Below, one piece after another: positions 31,957-36,537 of a stretch of 36,537 nt of DNA. Source of the DNA: an uncultured Arenicella sp. GTDB taxonomy: Bacteria > Pseudomonadota > Gammaproteobacteria > Arenicellales > Arenicellaceae. Below the pieces are notes generated by a model. That model did no database searches, was not told where the DNA came from, and saw only the letters and a list, made by a program, of their open reading frames with translations. The DNA lies in the NCBI GenBank assembly GCA_937989675.1, contig CALKRK010000007.1, positions 1 through 36,537 on the forward strand. The letters run 5' to 3'. How positions within the stretch are numbered: the stretch's first letter is position 1; each line of letters begins with the position of its first letter. The position numbers and the translations under genes are program-made.

Positions 31957-34740
31957 ATGGGTTTTACTATGAATCGCTTACTTAAACTGTCGTTATTGAT
32001 CTTAGTGATAATCGCAAACGGCGTTGAAGGTGTGTCTCTTGCTAACGCTAAGCCATCTGCCGAAAAAGACAAATCGCAGGGTTCAGTCAAGTACCAAGAT
32101 TACATCAAGCACGATATGTTTGAACTGGACAATGGCTTACGCGTCATCGTGCATGAAGACAAAACCGCCCCAATAGTAAGTTATTTGTTGTCGTTCCACG
32201 TTGGCTCTAAAGACGAGCCGCAGGGCAAAACAGGTTTTGCTCACCTTTTTGAGCATCTTCTATTTGCGGGTACCAAGACCAACCCCGGTGAGTATTTTGG
32301 GTACGTTGCCGAGCTCGGTGGAACCAACCTGAATGCCAGTACTGGCAATGACTTCACCAGTTACTTTGCCACCGTGCCGAGCGGTGCATTCGAGCGAGTA
32401 ATGTGGATTGAAGGAGACCGAATGGCAAACACCATCTATTCCATTGATGAAAAATATCTGGCAACGCAAATTGACGTTGTTAAAAATGAAAAATCATTGA
32501 GTGCGAACCAACCATTTGGTGACAGCGTTAAAGACACTTTGAAAGCAATCTACCCCGCAGGCCACCCTTATGCGCACGAAATCATTGGCTCTACAGAGGA
32601 TATAGAAGCCGCCAGTATGGACGACGTTAGAAGCTGGTACGAACAATACTACGGCGCTAGAAATATTGTGCTGAGCATCTCGGGAGACATCGACCTGCCA
32701 ACAGCGAAGACGATTGTGACCAAGTATTTTGGTTCTTTAAGATCCGGGCCATCTATTTACAAGCAAACCGCGAAACCTGTTAAGCGACTCATTAATACAC
32801 AGCAAAAGAATTATGACGTCGCTCAGTCTTCGTCGGTGCGCAGAACTTACGTGCTACCCAAGGTAATAGATCAGAATTCATATATGCCCTTGGTCGCGGC
32901 GGATATTATCGCGGCAGGAAGCGAGTCGCGTTTATCCAAAGCGCTGGTGGATGAACAGGAGATAGCGATATCCGTTGACGGCGCAGGCGCAATAGCGGAA
33001 CTGGGTTCAGAATATGTCATCGAAGCCGTGCCGGCAGAAGGCGTGTCTCTTGAACAGTTATCTGATGCGCTTGACGTTGAAATAGCCAAGGCAATTGATA
33101 AAGGGTTTAAAAGAAGTGACTTACAAATCAAATATGGTCCGGCAAAGTCCGCGCTACTGGGAACGCTGACCAATACTCTAGACAAAGCTTTTATGTTGGG
33201 GGAGGGTTTGCAGGGCGCCAATGACCCATTGTATGAATTGCGTAAGCTTGAGTGGATTGAAACAGCGTCGCCTGGTGAGCTTAAAAGCGCTGCGCAAGAC
33301 TGGTTGATGGTCGGTTTTCATGAAGAGCATAACATCGCATTAAAAGAAGCTGAACAAAATCAACAGCCGACGTCGGTTGGCCCGCCACCCCCGATTGCGA
33401 GTGATATCGAGACAAGTATTCCTGCTCCTGAGACCTTCACTCTGAACAATGGTTTGGATGTAGTGCTACTCACTCGTAAGGTCACGCCCAGCATTGCCAT
33501 GTCGTATCAGGTCGCGGCGGGAACGGCCTATCAAAACGCCGACACACGAGAGCTGCCCACTATCATGGGCGACATTCTCAACAATTCTGGTCTTGCCAGG
33601 ATGAGTTCGGACAAGCAAGCCGAGCTTATCGCAAAATTGGGTGTCGATATTGGCATGAATGTAGGCGAACGCTACACCAACCTTGAACTTAATGCCGATA
33701 AAGATTCGTTTCCCAAAGCCTTGGACGTCTGGACAGATATGCTTAGCAAAGCTCAATTTGAACAAGACGACGTCGATCGTTACGCAAAACAAAACATTCA
33801 ATTCGAACGTATAGCTGAGGAAGACATTCAATATGTTCGGCTACTTGTTCAACGACAAGCGATTTGGGGAGACGAATACACCATTACACCGCAAGAAAAA
33901 ATTCAATATTTAGAAACACTGACAAGCGAACAGCTTAATCAATACTACCGCAAATGGTTTCGGCCAAAAGGGGCAAAGCTTTATATTGTAGGTGATATAG
34001 AGCGCTCTGAAATTGAGCCTTTATTGAATAAAAAACTGAAAAACTGGGTAGGAACCGTACCCAAATCTCAGATCATAAGCTTGAATTTTTCGCCCAAATC
34101 GAACAAATCAAAATTTATTATCATTGACGATAAAGGTTCTGATCAAACCGACATCCTTGCGGTTAGTCGACTCGATATGCATGAGCGAGATATGTATCGT
34201 GAAAACGTCATGAATAGCGCTTTTGGTGGTAGCTTTACCTCACGTTTGAACTTAAATATCCGTGAGGACAAAGGGTGGACCTATGGAATCAGTTCTTTCT
34301 TTGAAAACAGCCCATCTCGTGCATACTTTGCCATCGATACGGCGGTAACGGCGGAAAATACGCTCGACAGTATTCAAGAAATTATCACGGAGATACGTGA
34401 AGCGCGCACCACGCGCCCGATCACGTCAAGTGAGATAGAAAAAATCATAAACGAAGAAGTCAAGGTGTTCTCAAGTGCACTTGTCACCAATAGCGACTTT
34501 ATGTCGGTCTACATGAACAGTGACTACTATGGCAAAGATTATACTTACTACAATGATTACAAAGATCGCATACTAGCGATAGATGCAGAGTCGACCAATA
34601 AGTCGTTAAAAGAATTGATTGACAGCAATGGCATGGTATGGGCCTTGACCGGCGATGCCGAATTGATCGAGGCCGATATCAGAGCCGCGAATTTAGGAGA
34701 AGTTGAAGTCTACAATCGAAACGGAAAGCGATTACGCTAA
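31957..34740 (+). CDS. Two-domain M16 zinc metallopeptidase, exported
   Basis: The 927-residue protein has a signal peptide (MNRLLKLSLLILVIIANGVE, from the second Met at 31969, ending near LANA). The first M16 unit has the inverted zinc motif H96-LFE-H100 in GFAHLFEHLLFAGT and the third ligand Glu178 (VVKNEKS); it continues to about 480. The second M16 unit (about 490-927) lacks HxxEH (GDILNNSGLARM) and has the FGGSFTSRLNLNIREDKGWT block, as usual for the inactive half. Such enzymes degrade peptides or small proteins in a clamshell; FusC in Pectobacterium cleaves imported ferredoxin. The neighbouring TonB receptor makes processing of an imported polypeptide plausible. Confidence 0.92.
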   Translation: MGFTMNRLLKLSLLILVIIANGVEGVSLANAKPSAEKDKSQGSVKYQDYIKHDMFELDNGLRVIVHEDKTAPIVSYLLSFHVGSKDEPQGKTGFAHLFEHLLFAGTKTNPGEYFGYVAELGGTNLNASTGNDFTSYFATVPSGAFERVMWIEGDRMANTIYSIDEKYLATQIDVVKNEKSLSANQPFGDSVKDTLKAIYPAGHPYAHEIIGSTEDIEAASMDDVRSWYEQYYGARNIVLSISGDIDLPTAKTIVTKYFGSLRSGPSIYKQTAKPVKRLINTQQKNYDVAQSSSVRRTYVLPKVIDQNSYMPLVAADIIAAGSESRLSKALVDEQEIAISVDGAGAIAELGSEYVIEAVPAEGVSLEQLSDALDVEIAKAIDKGFKRSDLQIKYGPAKSALLGTLTNTLDKAFMLGEGLQGANDPLYELRKLEWIETASPGELKSAAQDWLMVGFHEEHNIALKEAEQNQQPTSVGPPPPIASDIETSIPAPETFTLNNGLDVVLLTRKVTPSIAMSYQVAAGTAYQNADTRELPTIMGDILNNSGLARMSSDKQAELIAKLGVDIGMNVGERYTNLELNADKDSFPKALDVWTDMLSKAQFEQDDVDRYAKQNIQFERIAEEDIQYVRLLVQRQAIWGDEYTITPQEKIQYLETLTSEQLNQYYRKWFRPKGAKLYIVGDIERSEIEPLLNKKLKNWVGTVPKSQIISLNFSPKSNKSKFIIIDDKGSDQTDILAVSRLDMHERDMYRENVMNSAFGGSFTSRLNLNIREDKGWTYGISSFFENSPSRAYFAIDTAVTAENTLDSIQEIITEIREARTTRPITSSEIEKIINEEVKVFSSALVTNSDFMSVYMNSDYYGKDYTYYNDYKDRILAIDAESTNKSLKELIDSNGMVWALTGDAELIEADIRAANLGEVEVYNRNGKRLR

Positions 34741-34927
34741 GGTATCGCTTCCTCGACTTCGTTGCCTTTATCAGGGTTCCGGGTTGTGGTCTGATTTTAC
34801 CTTGGTGCAGTCAGACTTAGAGCCCGGATCTTTCTTCTATTCAGGAATAGGTTAAAAGTGCTCTTACTTGATTTTCTAGCTGCATTTCGAAGAAAGATAC
34901 AATGACTATTCTGGTTAGCTATCCAGC

Positions 34928-35119
34928 TTATGTATTGACAGAGTAATACACATCATGATTGTCAAGTTCTCTAGGAAATATTTGTGCACCTTTAAAACCA
35001 GGTGTTTCCGAAGTTTCTTTAACTCCAGTTTTATAAAGATACTCAATGAAGTTTTTTTCAAACAGTTTCGGACACTTAGCTTTCCATTCTATATTAGGGC
35101 TCCAGTTGAATATAACGTC
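34928..35119 (-). pseudogene. Relic of an antibiotic-biosynthesis-monooxygenase (ABM)-like gene
   Basis: Directly after the DUF2007 stop, and in the same frame, 63 codons remain open on the minus strand: DVIFNWSPNIEWKAKCPKLF ... YLYKTGVKETSETPGFKGAQ, then IFPRELDNHDVYYSVNT. The TPGFKGAQIFPRE and YYSVNT segments resemble the ABM/haem-degrading ferredoxin-like fold. No start codon is present, and a stop falls where the conserved YW of the next strand is expected; a shifted frame resumes with W. I read it as a decayed gene fused behind DUF2007. From 34741 to 34927 I see nothing else. Confidence 0.48.
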
Positions 35120-35563
35120 TTAGAATGAGTTAGAATTTTTTTGTGAGTCTGTGTCAGCTTTTCTGACACCATCGTTCTTGGGCTTGTTGGTGGTTTTTTT
35201 GCCGCTCAAGGAGGACCAACCCAATAATATGGTTTCCAAAATTATTCTGATTTTAGAGCCAATTGTCAGATCTTCCTGCAATGAATTTTCTTTAGGCTCC
35301 AGCGCATCAGACCTCAGGCCTTGTATCAAGTTCAAAGCCTCATCGTAGTGCTCTTGAGGCACTAAAAATCGCCGCTCGTTGTAGGAGGCTATTTGAATAC
35401 CAGGGTATAGCGAACCAAAATTCTCCCCCACAATATGGAATGGTATTTCTGCACTTTGTAACATCGCTCGTATGTACATAACTTCTATATCATTTATTGC
35501 ATGGCAAAGAGTAATCATTTGAATATCGTTAACACCTTTGAAGTGGGCCTGCAGAAAACGCAT
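35120..35563 (-). CDS. DUF2007 domain protein
   Basis: This 147-residue protein has a DUF2007 domain (MITLCHAINDIEVMYIRAML then QSAEIPFHIVGENFGSLYPG ... RRFLVPQEHYDEALNLIQGL, about 16-82), a small fold of unknown function thought to be regulatory. A linker, a hydrophobic helix (IGSKIRIILETILLGW, about 100-116) and a Lys/Asn/Ser-rich tail follow. Homology suggests the domain begins at the Met at 35518, so the first 15 residues may not be translated; neither start has a good ribosome site. It follows the unknown anchored protein by 39 bases, and the ABM-like relic continues in frame beyond its stop. Confidence 0.72.
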   Translation of the reverse strand: MRFLQAHFKGVNDIQMITLCHAINDIEVMYIRAMLQSAEIPFHIVGENFGSLYPGIQIASYNERRFLVPQEHYDEALNLIQGLRSDALEPKENSLQEDLTIGSKIRIILETILLGWSSLSGKKTTNKPKNDGVRKADTDSQKNSNSF

Positions 35564-35602
35564 CCGAGACGAACGCGTTCATTTTTGATGCTTGTAATAT
35601 CT

Positions 35603-36040
35603 CTATTTTTGAACTTCAGCTCTATCAACAACTGATACGGCGCTGAGCATATCTTCGCTAATCTCTTCCCATTTGTTGCGGCAGAATATTGAAACAGTCT
35701 TAGTTTCGCCAGCTTGCAGTTTAAAATAAATATGACTGCATTTTTCAATTGGCTGCTTATTATGGGAGACAATCGCATCCATCCAAACACCATCTAATGC
35801 AAATGGATTATTATTTGTAATCATGGCAGAAACAATAATTTTACCTTCCCTAAGTGCTATGTTTTTAACTTGCGATTTTATTTTGGTGAAATCGACCGTA
35901 GTCTCTGCTTTTTTGACATCCTTCTTATTTTGATTGGGACTTAATTCTAATTTTTCGGCGCTTAGAAAAACTACTATCAATCCTAAAGTAAAGCCTATTC
36001 CCCAAAATAAACCCTCGAATAACTTTTTCAAATAATGCAT
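35603..36040 (-). CDS. Membrane-anchored protein with periplasmic beta domain, unknown
   Basis: The 145-residue protein has an N-terminal transmembrane helix (LFWGIGFTLGLIVVFLSAEK, about 11-29), then a Lys-rich linker. A domain of about 90 residues follows that looks beta-rich (VKNIALREGKIIVSAMITNN, NPFALDGVWMDAIVSHNKQP, YFKLQAGETKTVSIFCRNKW). The pattern resembles small Ig-like or FxLYD-type domains, where NNNPFALDGV is a typical loop, but I cannot assign a family. GGAGAC at good spacing precedes the ATG. It is cotranscribed with the DUF2007 gene. Confidence 0.6.
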   Translation of the reverse strand: MHYLKKLFEGLFWGIGFTLGLIVVFLSAEKLELSPNQNKKDVKKAETTVDFTKIKSQVKNIALREGKIIVSAMITNNNPFALDGVWMDAIVSHNKQPIEKCSHIYFKLQAGETKTVSIFCRNKWEEISEDMLSAVSVVDRAEVQK

Positions 36041-36378
36041 ATCAGTCTCCGTACATATAGTGCTATTAAAACGAACACGTGTCTCGTTGCTTGACCGTGT
36101 CAGTTATGCTGGCATTTTTTGACCCTGCTTAGTTTTATCTGATGTCACTCCGCCGTTTTTACAAGATGCATGCGTTATAAAAAAGAGCCGGCCCATTGAT
36201 TTACAAAAGGGGTTTTGCTGATGACTATTAATAGTGCTGGTCCTGTTACTGGCCAACCAAATTAGGCACCACAAAATGATTTCTTCGTTGGCTTATCTGT
36301 TCCCAGAGTTCTGTAGATTACATCAGAAGTATGCTTAATGCTGCGACGACCGGCGCCGCGCCAAGCGCTAGTGCTTTG
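36041..36378. other. Intergenic region with a possible degraded small gene
   Basis: A GGGG-preceded ATG at 36221 encodes only MTINSAGPVTGQPN before TAG (36263); the same frame continues APQNDFFVGLSVPRVL to a second TAG (36314). Another frame has MLNAATTGAAPSASALLRDV from 36331, running antisense into the MGMT-like gene. The composition looks protein-like, so this may be a decayed small gene, but I recognise no family. It also must hold the promoter of the anchored protein gene. Confidence 0.3.
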
Positions 36379-36537
36379 TTACGCGATGTGACTAAGATGA
36401 TTTTTAACCGCGGGATTTTTTTTACTATAGTCAATTTCTAAACCTTCTTTTCTTAATAAATCTGCGTGACCTTCTGTGCCGCCAGGGAATTTTGAAATTA
36501 GTTCTCCTTGCTTTTTTACAACTCGCCAATAACAAAC
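36379..36537 (-). CDS. MGMT / alkyltransferase-like protein, 3' part
   Basis: The last 52 codons of a minus-strand gene enter from the right edge: CYWRVVKKQGELISKFPGGT, EGHADLLRKEGLEI, then a polar tail to TAA at 36379. This matches the C-terminal DNA-binding part of O6-methylguanine-DNA methyltransferase-fold proteins, in which a WRVV segment follows the active-site region and a G-x-LL-xxEG helix ends the domain. The position of the active-site Cys (PCHR in MGMT) is at or beyond the edge; the visible CYWRVV suggests a non-canonical, perhaps alkyltransferase-like (ATL) member. The N-terminal part is outside the window. Confidence 0.65.
   Translation of the reverse strand, partial: VCYWRVVKKQGELISKFPGGTEGHADLLRKEGLEIDYSKKNPAVKNHLSHIA

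Overview
The window comes from the chromosome of a gammaproteobacterium, probably free-living and perhaps marine. The evidence is conserved gene order (ftsY-ftsE-ftsX-rpoH; rsmD-coaD-yfhL; mrcB with a TPR lipoprotein), a sigma-32 gene, ZapE, and several TonB-dependent receptors and envelope lipoproteins. I cannot name the genus. I see no rRNA, tRNA, insertion sequence, CRISPR array or prophage.

Left part (1-8.9 kb): a minus-strand pair encodes a PrnB-family (IDO/TDO superfamily) haem protein followed by the start of a kynureninase-like class-V aminotransferase. A plus-strand metal-uptake block follows: a small secreted DUF2946-like Cys/His protein and a ZnuD-like TonB receptor with His/Glu-rich loops, preceded by a good Zur-type palindrome. 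Next come a membrane-anchored LRR-like protein, an oligopeptidase B-like lipoprotein, a uracil-DNA-glycosylase-family protein and a small membrane protein.

Core part (8.9-24.6 kb): gor; rpoH with a strong terminator and a perfect CIRCE operator upstream; ftsX, ftsE, ftsY; divergent rsmD, coaD and yfhL; two tandem PEGA-like lipoproteins; a large bacterial dynamin-like GTPase; mrcB (PBP1B) with an LpoP-like lipoprotein; tspO overlapping a gamma-class carbonic anhydrase-like gene; zapE.

Accessory part (24.6-36.5 kb): more A+T-rich, with small and decaying genes. It holds a nucleoside 2-deoxyribosyltransferase-like gene whose ribosome-binding site points at ATC, a frameshifted Coq7/DMQ-hydroxylase-like pseudogene, and a tiny secreted ORF. 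An OmpR-type two-component system is followed by a TonB-dependent receptor and a two-domain M16 peptidase. A shared promoter-proximal box (GGCAAT-N-TT...GCA(A)TATT, always exactly 27 bp from its first G to the -10 hexamer) occurs before the tiny ORF, the receptor and the peptidase. I propose this as a small regulon of the adjacent response regulator, controlling capture of a protein or peptide at the outer membrane and its cleavage in the periplasm, analogous to FusA/FusC. The window ends with a DUF2007 gene followed in the same frame by a relic of an antibiotic-biosynthesis-monooxygenase-like gene, an unknown anchored protein, and a partial MGMT-like gene.

The most interesting points are the three-promoter box with its two-component/receptor/peptidase locus, the CIRCE site in front of rpoH, the Zur box on the ZnuD-like block, and the PrnB-kynureninase pair.
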